Source: Streptococcus australis (GTDB lineage Bacteria > Bacillota > Bacilli > Lactobacillales > Streptococcaceae). From it: a stretch of 45,325 nucleotides of DNA. The translations under genes and the position numbers were made by a program. Every line of letters starts with the position of its first letter. Position 1 is the first letter of the stretch. The DNA lies in NCBI RefSeq assembly GCF_003943615.1, contig NZ_RJPZ01000005.1, positions 58,498 to 103,822 on the forward strand, read 5' to 3'. The notes beneath the pieces are model-generated. The model saw nothing but the letters and a program-made list of their open reading frames with translations. It made no database searches and was not told the origin of the DNA. Positions 11,562 to 23,266 of this stretch are shown here, one piece after another.

Positions 11562-12437
11562 TCATTTTTCTAATACATAATCAGGGTAATCCAATTTCAC
11601 CGCTTGCCAGACTTCCTGCTCTGGAAATGGTTTATCCGTCATCAATTCAAATGCTAGACCAGCTTGATGAAAGAGCATTCCTAAGCCATTTACCGTTTGC
11701 ACCTCTTGTTCTTCTGCTAATTGAAGAAAAGGTGTCTTTGCAGGAAAATAAGCTAAGTCAGCTACTAGACATCCTTTAGGAAAGATAAGGTCCTTAGGAA
11801 CAGGAAGGGAAACCCCATCCATTCCAAGTCCAGTGGCATTGAGCAATAAATCCGCTTCCACCATCATTTCATTGACCTGGTCCCGACTGGATAAGTCATG
11901 GAGGACAATTGCAAACGAGAGAGCTTCGGATAGTGGAGAAAAGATAGCCTGATATTTCGCCAAACTTTCTGGGCGAACAAATAAATGTATCTCTCCAACT
12001 CCTTGCCGAATAGCTTCTAGGACAATGGCCCTTGCAGCCCCACCCGCCCCTAAAAGGACAAGTATCTTATTCTTTATTGAAAAAGTCTTGGGTAGACTCT
12101 TTAAAAAACCAAGTCCGTCGGTATTGTATCCCGTTAAGCGGCCATCCTTCTGAACAATTGTATTGACCGAACCAATGAGTTGGGCACTTTCATCTAGCTG
12201 ATCTAAGTAGGGTAGGACCTTTTTCTTATAGGGCATGGAGATATTGGCACCCAACATATCCAGGACTCGTAATTGTTGAAGACTTTGTTCAACTTCTTCT
12301 TCTGCCACTTCCCAAGCAAGGTAGACCGCATTGGTAGCAGTTAGTTGGTAAGCATGATTGTGAATAAAGGGCGAGATACTATGACGAATGGGCTTAGCAA
12401 TGACGGCCGCCATTCGCGTATAGCCATCAATCTTCAT
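11562..12437 (-). CDS. aroE: Shikimate dehydrogenase (NADP+)
   Basis: 291 aa, reduces 3-dehydroshikimate to shikimate. Substrate-domain motifs are [13 protein letters not shown] (about 15-27) and [15 protein letters not shown] with the catalytic Lys (about 65-79). The NADP domain has [13 protein letters not shown] and [18 protein letters not shown] (about 125-142). Downstream, [12 protein letters not shown] and [17 protein letters not shown] fit the family C-terminal helix. The ATG overlaps the aroD reading frame by 11 bases, indicating coupling. Confidence 0.95.
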   Translation of the reverse strand: MKIDGYTRMAAVIAKPIRHSISPFIHNHAYQLTATNAVYLAWEVAEEEVEQSLQQLRVLDMLGANISMPYKKKVLPYLDQLDESAQLIGSVNTIVQKDGRLTGYNTDGLGFLKSLPKTFSIKNKILVLLGAGGAARAIVLEAIRQGVGEIHLFVRPESLAKYQAIFSPLSEALSFAIVLHDLSSRDQVNEMMVEADLLLNATGLGMDGVSLPVPKDLIFPKGCLVADLAYFPAKTPFLQLAEEQEVQTVNGLGMLFHQAGLAFELMTDKPFPEQEVWQAVKLDYPDYVLEK

Positions 12438-13104
12438 CTAAGATCTCCCGAATCTTATGCATGCTTGACAAACTGATTTGACCTGGTGCACTTTCTTCTC
12501 CAACACTAGCATAGGACCACACAGACCCCGTTAAATCGGCAGCAATGCGAGAAATTCGGCCAATTTTCCCCATAGAAATGGTAACGAACTCTTGTTCTGG
12601 ATTTAGGGTTTTAAAGCCACGTGTATAGTTCATCAAGTCTAGAACATCCTGCTCGGTTTGAGCCATCACAGATACCTTGACCAATTTCGGTGTAAAGCTG
12701 GTTAACTCTGACATAATCTCCATCATGTTTTCAGGGGTTTCCTGGAAATTATGGTAGCTTAAGACAAGATTGGAATAATCCATCATCTGATTGAACTCGT
12801 CCTGGTGACCAAAGTACTCAAAATCGACATAATCCGGATGATAGATGTTGTTGATATCATGGATAATCGCTACGTATTCTTCACCAGAAAGTTCAATTTC
12901 TCCCCCCTGTTCCCGTGTTCGCAGGGTAAATATAATCTCACGACCGGCAAATTTTTCAAAGATGGCAGGCGCAACTTGCAAGATATCATTCTTATCCAAA
13001 TAATCCGCACGCCATTCAATGACATCTGCTTCCTGATACCGACTGGCATCAATGGCCTGTGCTTCTTCAAAATTTCTTGGCATTACAGAAACAACTAATT
13101 TCAT
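12427..13104 (-). CDS. aroD: 3-dehydroquinate dehydratase, type I
   Basis: 225 aa TIM-barrel class I dehydroquinase that forms a Schiff base. Key pieces are EWRADYLD (about 30-37, the substrate-binding Glu), IFTLRT-x-x-QGG (about 57-66), the [10 protein letters not shown] strand (about 114-123) with the catalytic His, and KVSVMAQ (about 142-148) carrying the Schiff-base Lys. Near the end come [10 protein letters not shown] and APGQISL. It overlaps the rlmI-like gene by 4 bases upstream and aroE by 11 downstream. Confidence 0.95.
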   Translation of the reverse strand: MKLVVSVMPRNFEEAQAIDASRYQEADVIEWRADYLDKNDILQVAPAIFEKFAGREIIFTLRTREQGGEIELSGEEYVAIIHDINNIYHPDYVDFEYFGHQDEFNQMMDYSNLVLSYHNFQETPENMMEIMSELTSFTPKLVKVSVMAQTEQDVLDLMNYTRGFKTLNPEQEFVTISMGKIGRISRIAADLTGSVWSYASVGEESAPGQISLSSMHKIREILDED

Positions 13105-14264
13105 TGATCCACCTTAATTGTAAAAACTTTCAAGTAATTACTACTTTCTTCTTTTTCATTGTATCGAAAATCAGCTGGAAGTCCTACCTCACTGATATAG
13201 CGATGTTTATGGCCTTTGAAGCCCTTTTCAATTTCTTTTTTAAATTTGTCTCGACTGACATTCGCAGCGTTGGTACTAGCAATCAAAATACCTTTTGGAT
13301 TTAAAATTTCTAGGGACTGCTCAATCAGTTTGTGATAATCCTTCGCAACTGAGAAGGTACGCTTCTTATTGCGAGCAAAACTTGGCGGATCTAAAACGAT
13401 CACATCATAGGTCAAGCCATGTCGCTTGGCATACTTATAATAATCAAAAACGTCCATGACAATAAAGCGGTGCTGGTCCAATTCTAGACCATTTGCCACA
13501 AAATGAGCTTCAGATAGTTCCCGACTACGCTTGGCGAGATCAACAGAGGTCGTCTCAAGTGCTCCTCCCATAGCAGCTGCCACTGAAAAAGCTGCCGTAT
13601 AGGAAAACATATTGAGCAAGGTCTTGCCTGTTGCTAAACCATCTACTAAACTAGCACGCACTTCATGTTGGTCCAAGAAAATTCCTGTCATCAAGCCATC
13701 ATTCAGAAAGACTTGGTAACGAACTCCATTTTCCAAAATACAGAAGGTCTCTGGAGCTTCTTGACCAAATAGATGGGCCGACTCATAACCGGGATCCTTA
13801 AAACGGATTTTTTCATATCCTCCCAAGACTTCAGGAAAAACTTCTTGAAAAGCTGAAACAATCAAGTCTCTGATTTGATAGACAAAGGGATTGTAAATGG
13901 AAAAGACGGCATAATCGTCATAAAGATCAATGGTTAAGCCACCAAATCCGTCTCCTTCTTGATTAAAAATTCTAAAAGCAGTATCCAATTCCGACTGATA
14001 ATAAGACTGTCGTTTTGACTTAGCCTCAGCAAATAGGTGACAAAAATAATCCTGATCTAAGGTAATTTTCTTAGTAGAAATGACCCAACCAAGCCCCTTG
14101 TTTTGCTCGGAAAGGTAGCCTGTCCCAACAAAGTGGCCCGAAGTTGTGACCAGCTCGACAACCTCATTGTCAAAGGGGAGTTGCCCAAAGTCAATCTTCT
14201 CTAAAATCTTATAACCTTTATGGATTTTCTTCTCAACTTGTCGGTTAATTGTCAGCTTTTTCAT
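13101..14264 (-). CDS. Class I SAM-dependent rRNA methyltransferase, RlmI-like
   Basis: 387 aa. An N-terminal PUA-like domain (about 1-75) precedes a SAM-dependent methyltransferase domain related to RlmI, which makes 5-methylcytidine in 23S rRNA. Seen are GEDGFGG-like [16 protein letters not shown] (about 95-110), the [19 protein letters not shown] loop (about 216-231), SVDLAKRS, and [20 protein letters not shown] (about 292-311). Its start lies only 7 bases from a -10 box and has no Shine-Dalgarno, so the mRNA may begin at the AUG. It heads the aroD operon by a 4-base overlap. The precise target nucleotide cannot be read here. Confidence 0.88.
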   Translation of the reverse strand: MKKLTINRQVEKKIHKGYKILEKIDFGQLPFDNEVVELVTTSGHFVGTGYLSEQNKGLGWVISTKKITLDQDYFCHLFAEAKSKRQSYYQSELDTAFRIFNQEGDGFGGLTIDLYDDYAVFSIYNPFVYQIRDLIVSAFQEVFPEVLGGYEKIRFKDPGYESAHLFGQEAPETFCILENGVRYQVFLNDGLMTGIFLDQHEVRASLVDGLATGKTLLNMFSYTAAFSVAAAMGGALETTSVDLAKRSRELSEAHFVANGLELDQHRFIVMDVFDYYKYAKRHGLTYDVIVLDPPSFARNKKRTFSVAKDYHKLIEQSLEILNPKGILIASTNAANVSRDKFKKEIEKGFKGHKHRYISEVGLPADFRYNEKEESSNYLKVFTIKVDQ

Positions 14265-14271
14265 ACTTTAT

Positions 14272-14300
14272 ATTGTATCAAAATTTTCTAAAATTCACAA
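14272..14300 (-). promoter_or_regulatory. Promoter of the rlmI-like/aroD operon, apparently leaderless
   Basis: Minus strand: -35 TTGTGA (14295-14300), 17-base spacer, extended -10 TGATACAAT (TACAAT at 14272-14277). Only 7 bases separate the -10 box from the ATG at 14264, so transcription should start at or next to the start codon. Confidence 0.65.
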
Positions 14301-14452
14301 AGTCTCTCACCTAAAAATGCGACTTATATTGAAGATTTGAAACTAAAATTTGACATTCCCCCACTCTTGTTGGCTAATTATTTCGTCATCTCAGACTTTA
14401 AAGTTTTATCCCTAATTAAACACTTGCTTTATTTTCAAATCGTTATAAATTA

Positions 14453-14461
14453 TGGTATACT
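14453..14461 (+). promoter_or_regulatory. Extended -10 promoter of ltaS
   Basis: TGGTATACT matches an extended -10 (TGnTATAAT) 45 bases before the GTG start of ltaS; no strong -35 is seen. The 242-base space between the divergent rlmI-like and ltaS genes otherwise holds no recognisable feature. Confidence 0.5.
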
Positions 14462-14506
14462 GATGTAAGAAAATTTTTAGGAAATAAGACAAGGAAGTAT
14501 ATTTTT

Positions 14507-16696
14507 GTGAAAAAAATTACCCAAAAGATACTCAATTTTATGAGTACCAGACTAGGATTTGTCTTGACCCTACTCTTGCTTTATTGGTTTAAAACTATGT
14601 GGGCATATACAGTAGACTTTAATCTAGATATTCAAGGCTTCTATCAGGTTTTTCTTGCAGTCATTAACCCGATACCGTTAAGCCTCTTATTCATCGGTCT
14701 TGCTTTTTATATTAAGAGAACCAAACTCTTTTATTTGCTATCTTTTAGCATCTATGTCATTTTATTTATCTGGTTGATATCCAACTCGATTTATTATCGT
14801 GAGTTTACAGATTTTGTAACTGTCAATACTATGCTAGCCTCTAGCAAGGTATCCGCTGGTCTTGGAGCTGCAGCCTTAGAATTGTTCCGACCTTGGGACA
14901 TCATCTATATTCTAGACTTCCCAATTCTAGCTTTCCTCTTTTTAAAGAAATTGGTCAAACTAGATCCCCGTCCATTTAATAAACGGGCAAGTTTTGCAGT
15001 TACTTCTCTCTCTGCCATGCTCTTCTCAGCCAACCTTTTCTTGGCGGAGATTGACCGTCCAGAATTGTTAACGCGTGGCTTCTCAAATTATTATGTGGTC
15101 CGTGCTCTTGGCTTGCCAGCCTTCTTGGGTTACAGTGCCAACCAGACCTACATGGCCAATAAAGAACGCTCTAAAGCCTCTGAAGTAGACTTGAAGCCAG
15201 TTGAAGAGTATGTTGCTAGCCACTATGCTAAACCAAATCCTGAAACCTTTGGTCTAGCCAAGGGACGAAATGTCATTTATATCCACTTGGAAAGTTTCCA
15301 ACAATTCTTGATCGACTATAAATTGAAGGTCGATGGAAAAGAATACGAAGTGACCCCTTTTATCAACTCACTCTACCATTCAAATGAAACCTTTGCATTT
15401 GCTAATATCTTCAACCAAGTAAAAGCTGGTAAAACATCGGATGCAGAGACCATGATTGAGACGGGTTTGTTCGGCTTGAACCAAGGTTCCTTTATGGTAA
15501 ACTACGGTGGGACCAATACCCAGCAAGCAGCTCCTTTCATTCTTTCTAAGAATGGCTACCAATCCAGTGCTGTTTTCCACGGAAATGCTGGAAGCTTCTG
15601 GAACCGTAATACAGCTTACAAACAATGGGGCTACCATTACTTCTTTGATGCCTCCTACTTTACCAAGCAAGATGATACCAACTCCTTCCAATATGGACTC
15701 AATGACAAAATCATGTTGAAGGATTCCATCAAGTACTTGGAACACATGCAACAACCGTTTTACACCAAGTTCATTACGGTTTCCAACCACTATCCTTATA
15801 CGACAAGTCTGATTGGTGACGAAGTCGGCTTCCCACTTGCAGAAACGCAAGATGAAACGATTAATGGCTATTTCGCTACAGCCAACTACTTAGATTCTTC
15901 TATCAAGGCCTTCTTCGATTATCTCAAAGCTTCAGGCTTATATGAGAACTCCATTATCGTCTTGTACGGAGATCACTATGGTATTTCAAATTCTCGAAAT
16001 CCAGCCCTAGCCCCTTTGCTCGGTAAGAACTCGGAGACTTGGTCTAGCTATGACAATGCCATGTTGCAGCGCGTACCGTATATGGTTGTGATTCCAGGCA
16101 TGAACAAAGGGAAAGTCATTGAGACCTACGGTGGAGAGATTGATATGCTTCCGACATTGGAACACTTGTTAGGAATTGATTCTAAGAACTTCCTTCAAGT
16201 TGGACAAGACTTATTGTCTCCAGATCATAGTCAAATCGTTGCTTTCCGTTCATCTAACTACTTTGTGACCCCTGAGTATACAAGTTACAGTGGCCGGACC
16301 TATTACACCAAGACTGGTGAAGAAATCACCAATCCAGACGAAACAACGAAAGAGCAACTCGATAAGATCCGTGAGGCAGCGAATCTTCAACTCAAGATTA
16401 GTGATAGTATTCAAACTGGTGATCTCTTACGGTTCTATACCGGTAATGATCTTGGAAAAGTCAACCCAGATGATTACTCTTACAATAACTCGATGAAAGC
16501 ATTGAAGAAAATCGAAAAAGAAAAAGGAGATGCATCGACCAGTCTCTATAGCCAAAAAGGCAATCAGTCAACGGTTGATCTCTTCAAGGCACCTAGCTAC
16601 AAGGAACTCCATCCTGAACAGTTCAGTTCTTCTTCATCATCGAGTGAAGATTCTAGCTCAAGTAGTTCAAGTTCATCTTCATCAGAGAAAAAATAA
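14507..16696 (+). CDS. ltaS: Lipoteichoic acid synthase (LTA synthase, sulfatase fold)
   Basis: 729 aa. It polymerises glycerol phosphate from phosphatidylglycerol on the outer face of the membrane. There are about five N-terminal membrane helices (about 14-215), then an extracellular alkaline-phosphatase/sulfatase domain. The first metal-binding Glu is in IYIHLESFQQF (about 255), the Thr nucleophile in AGKTSDAE (about residue 310), and metal ligands occur in VLYGDHYG (about 490) and near VSNHYPY. The start is GTG with AAGGAAG upstream. The C-terminus is a low-complexity tail of about 20 Ser residues ending EKK, not usual in the family core. It is monocistronic, with its own promoter and terminator. 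Confidence 0.92.
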   Translation: MKKITQKILNFMSTRLGFVLTLLLLYWFKTMWAYTVDFNLDIQGFYQVFLAVINPIPLSLLFIGLAFYIKRTKLFYLLSFSIYVILFIWLISNSIYYREFTDFVTVNTMLASSKVSAGLGAAALELFRPWDIIYILDFPILAFLFLKKLVKLDPRPFNKRASFAVTSLSAMLFSANLFLAEIDRPELLTRGFSNYYVVRALGLPAFLGYSANQTYMANKERSKASEVDLKPVEEYVASHYAKPNPETFGLAKGRNVIYIHLESFQQFLIDYKLKVDGKEYEVTPFINSLYHSNETFAFANIFNQVKAGKTSDAETMIETGLFGLNQGSFMVNYGGTNTQQAAPFILSKNGYQSSAVFHGNAGSFWNRNTAYKQWGYHYFFDASYFTKQDDTNSFQYGLNDKIMLKDSIKYLEHMQQPFYTKFITVSNHYPYTTSLIGDEVGFPLAETQDETINGYFATANYLDSSIKAFFDYLKASGLYENSIIVLYGDHYGISNSRNPALAPLLGKNSETWSSYDNAMLQRVPYMVVIPGMNKGKVIETYGGEIDMLPTLEHLLGIDSKNFLQVGQDLLSPDHSQIVAFRSSNYFVTPEYTSYSGRTYYTKTGEEITNPDETTKEQLDKIREAANLQLKISDSIQTGDLLRFYTGNDLGKVNPDDYSYNNSMKALKKIEKEKGDASTSLYSQKGNQSTVDLFKAPSYKELHPEQFSSSSSSSEDSSSSSSSSSSSEKK

Positions 16697-16719
16697 GATT
16701 AGGGTTTCCTAATCTTATT
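16692..16719 (+). terminator. Terminator of ltaS
   Basis: AATAAGATTAGG and CCTAATCTTATT form a perfect 12-bp stem with a GTTT loop, followed by TTTAAATG. The stem includes the TAA stop codon of ltaS. Confidence 0.85.
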
Positions 16720-16808
16720 TTTAAATGTAGACAAACTATTTTTACTTAAGGTATCTGGATTGTTTTTCAAAAACAACTTCTATTAATTTGGATCATTAAA
16801 GCAAATCT

Positions 16809-16944
16809 AAAACTTTCCGCTGTGAGAAAAGTGCTTGAAACACGTGTTTCAAGCACTCGGGAGTTTTGAAACTTTAGGTTCAAAACTAAGTCTTGGAACT
16901 TCGGAGAAGGTCGCAGACGTCCGTACTCACCTAAGGAAAGTTTT
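16809..16944. repeat. Closed multi-hairpin intergenic element containing a 28-bp perfect palindrome
   Basis: The ends AAAACTTTCC (16809-16818) and GGAAAGTTTT (16935-16944) are perfect inverted repeats, followed inward by GTGAG (16822-16826) and CTCAC (16926-16930). Inside are the 28-base perfect palindrome AGTGCTTGAAACAC/GTGTTTCAAGCACT (16830-16857), a second hairpin GTTTTGAA/TTCAAAAC (16863-16886) and a small CTTCGGAGAAG stem. There is no reading frame of interest. It looks like a MITE-like repeat or a structured RNA; only one copy is present here. It lies in the 460-base gap between ltaS and pulA beside a copy of the other repeat family. Confidence 0.75.
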
Positions 16945-16972
16945 TAAGATGGCTTTATCTTCAATTTGAAAT

Positions 16973-17147
16973 GAGAGTGGGACAGAAATCGGTAATTCGT
17001 TAGAATTCGATTTCGTCGTCCCACCTCCGCACAGTTGAGTAGGGCTGTAAAAGCTGATGAAATCAGTGTAGTAGAGCCCACTCAACCACTGCGTCTTTCT
17101 CAACAATCCAAAGACAATTGAGAGGCTAGGACTTTTGTCCTAGCCTC
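16973..17147 (+). repeat. Dispersed 3'-end element, copy 2 (after pulA)
   Basis: 175 bp, same orientation and near-identical to copy 1. Differences include TTCGATTTC for CCGATTTC and TTTCTCAAC for TTGCGCGAC. The right-hand hairpin here is perfect (GAGGCTAGGAC / GTCCTAGCCTC) and runs into eight T on the plus strand. It ends 11 bases from the pulA stop, between the two convergent genes. Confidence 0.9.
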
Positions 17148-17158
17148 ATTTTTTTTAT

Positions 17159-19456
17159 TTATTTCTTCCATTCGAAAACGGAAGCTGTTAAATTCTCAAC
17201 ATAGAATGGTCGTTTATTCCGACTATTTCCAACAAGAAGCTCAAGATGATCTGCGTTCTGGAGATAGAATGGAAGTCCACTGGTGTTAAAGATAACATAA
17301 TAGTGTTTATCCCAATTTAATTCAAAGACAACGACACCACTACCCATATCCGCTGTATGCACAAAGACATGTTGGTAAATTTCCTCATAAGACTCAAGTG
17401 ACAAGGCAGGTAAAGTCTTCTTCAAATGAATGATTTGGCGAATATATTCAATCGTATCCTTGTTGACAGACACCAGATTCCAATCGACTTGGTTAACGGC
17501 ATCTGGGGCATTGTAAGAATTCATGGCCCGTTCCCTATCTTGAGCAGTTACTTCGCCATCCGGCCCAGTTGCAACCAACTTGGTTCGTAGAAACTCTTGG
17601 CCAACTTGCATAAAGGCCATCCCTTGGAAGAGGAGGTTCATAGCAGTAGCTACTTCTACCTGCTTCTTAATTTGTTCTTTGGAATCATTTGGATGGACAT
17701 AAGAAAGTAAATCGTAAAGGTTGTAATTATCATGGGCCTCAACATAGTTGAGAACCTGACTTGGAGTTAGGAAGGATCCCAACTCTGCACTACCCAGAAC
17801 GGACCGCGCAATGATGTCTTCTGTAGACTTCCGACTAACATAGCCACGTTTGACAGAGCCAAAGACCTCAGCCCCCTTAATGGCATCTCGAGAGGTATCA
17901 TTAAAGAAACCGACTTGGGCCATTTGATAAGCATTGTCCTTCTTAGCCTTATCTTCTGGAGCTAAGCCTGTCCCCATATCCCAACCTTCTCCATAGAGGA
18001 GGATCCGTGGATCAATCGCATCCATGGCTTCACGGATTTCATTCATCGTATCCACATCGTGAATCCCCATCAAGTCAAAGCGGAAACCGTCAATCTTATA
18101 TTCATTTACCCAATATGTCAAGGAATCAATCATGAACTTGCGATACATCTCATGCTCACTGGCTGTCTCATTCCCGACTCCTGTACCATTTTGGAAGGAT
18201 CCATCTGGATTCATCCGGTAATAATAATCAGGAACAGTTTTTTGAAAGGCACCATCTTCTGTCGAATAGATATGATTATAAACGACATCCATAACCACCG
18301 AGATCCCTGCTTGATGGTAGGCGTGGATCATTTCTTTTAATTCGCGCATGGTGATCTTAGGATCGTGAGGTTTGGTCGAATACCAAGTCTCAGGTGCTGA
18401 ATAATTCTGCACATCGTATCCCCAGTTGTAGAGGACATTGCCTTCTTCATCATAAGTCTTATAGCGGTCGGTGACTGGTTGCAGTTGCACCACATTAACC
18501 CCTAATTCCTTGATATAGTCAAAGGCTGTGGCATCACCCTGGGCGTTCTTAGTCCCAGTCTGGTGAGCCCCTCGGTAGGTTCCTCGATAGGCTTCGTCCA
18601 CACCGGAAGTCGGAGAAATAGTCAAATCCCGGATATGCATTTCATAGACAACCGCCTGACAGGGATTATCCAATCGCCAGTCAGCCTTTTCATACGCTTC
18701 TGTTTGAAAGGCAGGGAAGATGCAATCATGATGAGAAAGAATGGCTGATTTTTTCCCATTTTCACTGGTAGCAATCGTATACGGATCACGCGCAATCTCC
18801 GTATGGTAATCAAAATAAACCTTGTATTGATAGGCTAGTCCACTGAGGTTCCCCATGACATCGGCATACCAGACACCACAGTTATTTCGAACATGGTCAC
18901 TAGATTCACGCTGGCCACGAACCATTGGGACAATCTTCCAAACCTTGCTGTCATTAGCGACAGAATCATAGATAAGGAGGTCTACTTTATTGGCAGTAGG
19001 TGCCCAGAGTTTAAAGCGGTAATCATCATCCTGCTGGCGATAGCCCAACCATCCTTGATATCCCCATTTGGCATCAAATTCCTGGTAATGAGTCGCCATA
19101 TCAAAAGCATGTGGCTTCCGACGGCTGTATTCATGACTCGTCATAGCAGCCTGCAAGGAATAATAAACGGTCTCATCTCCCTGAATCAACCAGACTTCTC
19201 TCACATGCCCTTCAGGCAAAAGCTCAATATGGTATTCGTCTGACTGACTGATCCAGTTTCCTTCTTTGATGATGACATGGCCAAACCGTTGAGGCGTCTC
19301 ACAGTCATAAACTAAGAGTCCCTCAACTCCAAAATAATCGAGCTTGGAGAAGGACACTTCCTCTCCCCAAACTCCTTCATGCCACTTCCACATATCACGG
19401 GCAAAATAATCGCCTACGGGATGATGGTAGTGGATTTTAACTTGATACTGATGCAT
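17159..19456 (-). CDS. pulA: Type I pullulanase, intracellular
   Basis: 765 aa GH13 debranching enzyme hydrolysing alpha-1,6 bonds of pullulan or glycogen-type glucans. An N-terminal carbohydrate-binding region (about 1-110) and a CBM48-like module (about 130-240) precede the catalytic barrel. The type I signature is YNWGYDVQNYS (normally YNWGYDP). GH13 regions follow: DVVYNH, the nucleophile in DGFRFDLMGIHD (about 465-476), the acid in LYGEGWDMG (about 496-504), and NYVEAHDNYNLYD (about 575-587). There is no signal peptide or LPXTG anchor, so it is probably cytoplasmic. It follows dgkB by 68 bases in the ligA-dgkB-pulA order also known in pneumococci. Confidence 0.93.
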   Translation of the reverse strand: MHQYQVKIHYHHPVGDYFARDMWKWHEGVWGEEVSFSKLDYFGVEGLLVYDCETPQRFGHVIIKEGNWISQSDEYHIELLPEGHVREVWLIQGDETVYYSLQAAMTSHEYSRRKPHAFDMATHYQEFDAKWGYQGWLGYRQQDDDYRFKLWAPTANKVDLLIYDSVANDSKVWKIVPMVRGQRESSDHVRNNCGVWYADVMGNLSGLAYQYKVYFDYHTEIARDPYTIATSENGKKSAILSHHDCIFPAFQTEAYEKADWRLDNPCQAVVYEMHIRDLTISPTSGVDEAYRGTYRGAHQTGTKNAQGDATAFDYIKELGVNVVQLQPVTDRYKTYDEEGNVLYNWGYDVQNYSAPETWYSTKPHDPKITMRELKEMIHAYHQAGISVVMDVVYNHIYSTEDGAFQKTVPDYYYRMNPDGSFQNGTGVGNETASEHEMYRKFMIDSLTYWVNEYKIDGFRFDLMGIHDVDTMNEIREAMDAIDPRILLYGEGWDMGTGLAPEDKAKKDNAYQMAQVGFFNDTSRDAIKGAEVFGSVKRGYVSRKSTEDIIARSVLGSAELGSFLTPSQVLNYVEAHDNYNLYDLLSYVHPNDSKEQIKKQVEVATAMNLLFQGMAFMQVGQEFLRTKLVATGPDGEVTAQDRERAMNSYNAPDAVNQVDWNLVSVNKDTIEYIRQIIHLKKTLPALSLESYEEIYQHVFVHTADMGSGVVVFELNWDKHYYVIFNTSGLPFYLQNADHLELLVGNSRNKRPFYVENLTASVFEWKK

Positions 19457-19524
19457 CTTATTGTATTTCCTATTTCCTAACTAAGAAGAAACGAACATTG
19501 CCCACTCTCAGCAACGATTTTCCA

Positions 19525-20493
19525 TTATTCTTCTGATTTATATTCCGAATGGACCAAGGCATCGTCATTAATTTCATCGATGTTGGCAAAAAATTCTAAG
19601 TGATTGTGGAAGACTTCCAGTTCCACCGGTGTATCTCCCCCGTATTCACCATCTAAATTGATTTTGAACTCTTCTTTCTTATCCAAAACTTCAATCTTCA
19701 ATTTAGAGGTTTTGAGGTATTCAATATTTGAATCCTTGACATGTTTTCCACCATTGACGGCTTGCATAATCAAAGACAACATATCAAATAATTTAGCAGT
19801 TTTCACTAAGATTAAAGTGAAATTTCCATCATCCAATTTAGCATCTGGTGCTACACTTTCAAAGCCACCGATCGAATTGGTCAAAGCCACGAACACAAGA
19901 GAAACTGGTCCAACATAGACCCCATTGTCATGTTCAATCCGTACCTTGCGGGTTTTATTTTTGGGGAATTTCTTCACCGCTTCGGCCACATAAGCAAAGT
20001 AGCCATAACGCGACTTCACTTCACTAGGCACACTAAAGGTCAATTCAGATAAGGTCCCTGCAGCAGCAATATTGATAAAATATTTACTTCCGTAAGCCCG
20101 TCCGATGTCCATTTGGATGGTTTGGTTCTTTTCAATGATTCTTGCAGCTGCTACAGGATCTCCCATTGGAATCTTCAGAGCACGCGCATAATCATTGGTT
20201 GTTCCCGTAGGGATAAAAGCCATTTTTGGACGGTGTTCGAGACTAGCAACCCCGTTCACTACCTCATTAATGGTCCCATCTCCCCCAGCAGCAATGATCA
20301 AATCAAATCCTGCTTTAGCAGCCCGTTCAGCTTCTAATTGGGCTGATAAGGGCTCTGGAGTGGTCTGATAGGCACTTGTTTCATAACCGACATCCTCTAA
20401 CACATCCAAGACCTCTGCGATGTTCTTTTTTATGATTTCCTGACCAGAGGTCGGATTATATATCACTCGTGCTTTTTTAATCTTATTTTCCAT
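19525..20493 (-). CDS. dgkB: Diacylglycerol kinase family lipid kinase
   Basis: 322 aa soluble lipid kinase of the DgkB/YegS family, which recycles diacylglycerol to phosphatidic acid. The N-terminal domain shows ARVIYNPTSGQE (about 9-20), the nucleotide-binding IIAAGGDGTINEVVNG (about 66-81) and IPTGTTNDYARAL (about 96-108). The C-terminal beta-sandwich ends with LDGEYGGDTPVELEV. In organisms with LtaS, diacylglycerol is the by-product of LTA synthesis, so function alongside the nearby ltaS is sensible but inferred. It starts 8 bases after ligA. Confidence 0.88.
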   Translation of the reverse strand: MENKIKKARVIYNPTSGQEIIKKNIAEVLDVLEDVGYETSAYQTTPEPLSAQLEAERAAKAGFDLIIAAGGDGTINEVVNGVASLEHRPKMAFIPTGTTNDYARALKIPMGDPVAAARIIEKNQTIQMDIGRAYGSKYFINIAAAGTLSELTFSVPSEVKSRYGYFAYVAEAVKKFPKNKTRKVRIEHDNGVYVGPVSLVFVALTNSIGGFESVAPDAKLDDGNFTLILVKTAKLFDMLSLIMQAVNGGKHVKDSNIEYLKTSKLKIEVLDKKEEFKINLDGEYGGDTPVELEVFHNHLEFFANIDEINDDALVHSEYKSEE

Positions 20494-20501
20494 ACATGCC
20501 T

Positions 20502-22469
<1,968 letters not shown>

Positions 22470-22566
22470 TTACCATAAAAACGCTTTACTGTGGCCTTTC
22501 TGACTACTCCATTAGCGAAAAATATCTATTATTTGAATGAATCGGATTCGGCCATGGCATCAAAAA

Positions 22567-22743
22567 AGAGGCTGGGACTTTTGTCCCAGCCTCTCAACTG
22601 TCTTTGGATTGTCGAGCAAGACGCAGTGGTTGAGTGGGCTCTACTACGCTGATTTTATCAGCTTTTACAGCTCCTACTCAACTGTGCGGAGGTGGGACGA
22701 CGAAATCGAATTCTAACGAATGACCGATTTCTGTCCCACTCTC
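22567..22743 (-). repeat. Dispersed 3'-end element, copy 3 (after queT)
   Basis: 177 bp, reverse orientation. The GTCCCACTCTC end lies 7 bases from the queT stop. Read in the queT direction the last hairpin (GAGGCTGGGAC / GTCCCAGCCTC) is followed by TTTTTTG, a good intrinsic terminator. The central stem carries small changes (GGAGCTGT for GGGCTGT; ATAAAATC for ATGAAATC). Confidence 0.9.
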
Positions 22744-22750
22744 CAGTGAA

Positions 22751-23260
22751 TTATTGAGTCAAATCAATTCGCTGGGCAATCTTTTTAATCAAAATAGCTC
22801 CGACAATCAGGGAAGCAAATTCACCCAAACCAGTTGTCAACCAATTCAAGAAGAATGGTGTTTTGTTCAAGATATGCAATTCTAAGGCAATCGTAAACAT
22901 AGAGAGGGCAAAGAAAATTGAGAATAAGAAATGATCCTTGCGAATCCATCCATTAAAGAGATCTGTCTTTTCGTAACGTTTAAAGAGATATACTCCAAGT
23001 GTGACGAAGACCAAAGTAGATCCACCACCAACGACCACATCGATAATTCCATAACTCAAGAAGTTAGAAATCATACAGCCAATTGTCACAGACCAAATGT
23101 ATTTCCGATTGTAGAAAGCCATAAAGTTAAGCATTTCAGAGACACGGAATTGGATCTCATTGCTTCCGATAGCATTCAATGGGGGAGTAATGGTCAAGGC
23201 CACATAGAGAGCTGCAACTAGGGCAATCTGTGCCAAGTCACGAACAGTATAGTTTTTCAT
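22751..23260 (-). CDS. queT: QueT family queuosine-precursor transporter (ECF S component)
   Basis: 169 aa hydrophobic protein with about five membrane helices, of the COG4708/QueT family that imports a queuosine precursor such as preQ1 or queuine with an ECF energising module. The N-terminus TVRDLAQIALVAALYVALTI and the IQFRVSEMLNFMAFYNRKYI stretch (about 36-55) are typical. The ECF ATPases are not in the window. The leader contains a preQ1-II riboswitch, which independently supports the assignment. AAAGGAG precedes the ATG by 6 bases and is part of the riboswitch. Confidence 0.92.
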   Translation of the reverse strand: MKNYTVRDLAQIALVAALYVALTITPPLNAIGSNEIQFRVSEMLNFMAFYNRKYIWSVTIGCMISNFLSYGIIDVVVGGGSTLVFVTLGVYLFKRYEKTDLFNGWIRKDHFLFSIFFALSMFTIALELHILNKTPFFLNWLTTGLGEFASLIVGAILIKKIAQRIDLTQ

Positions 23261-23266
23261 CGTTTT

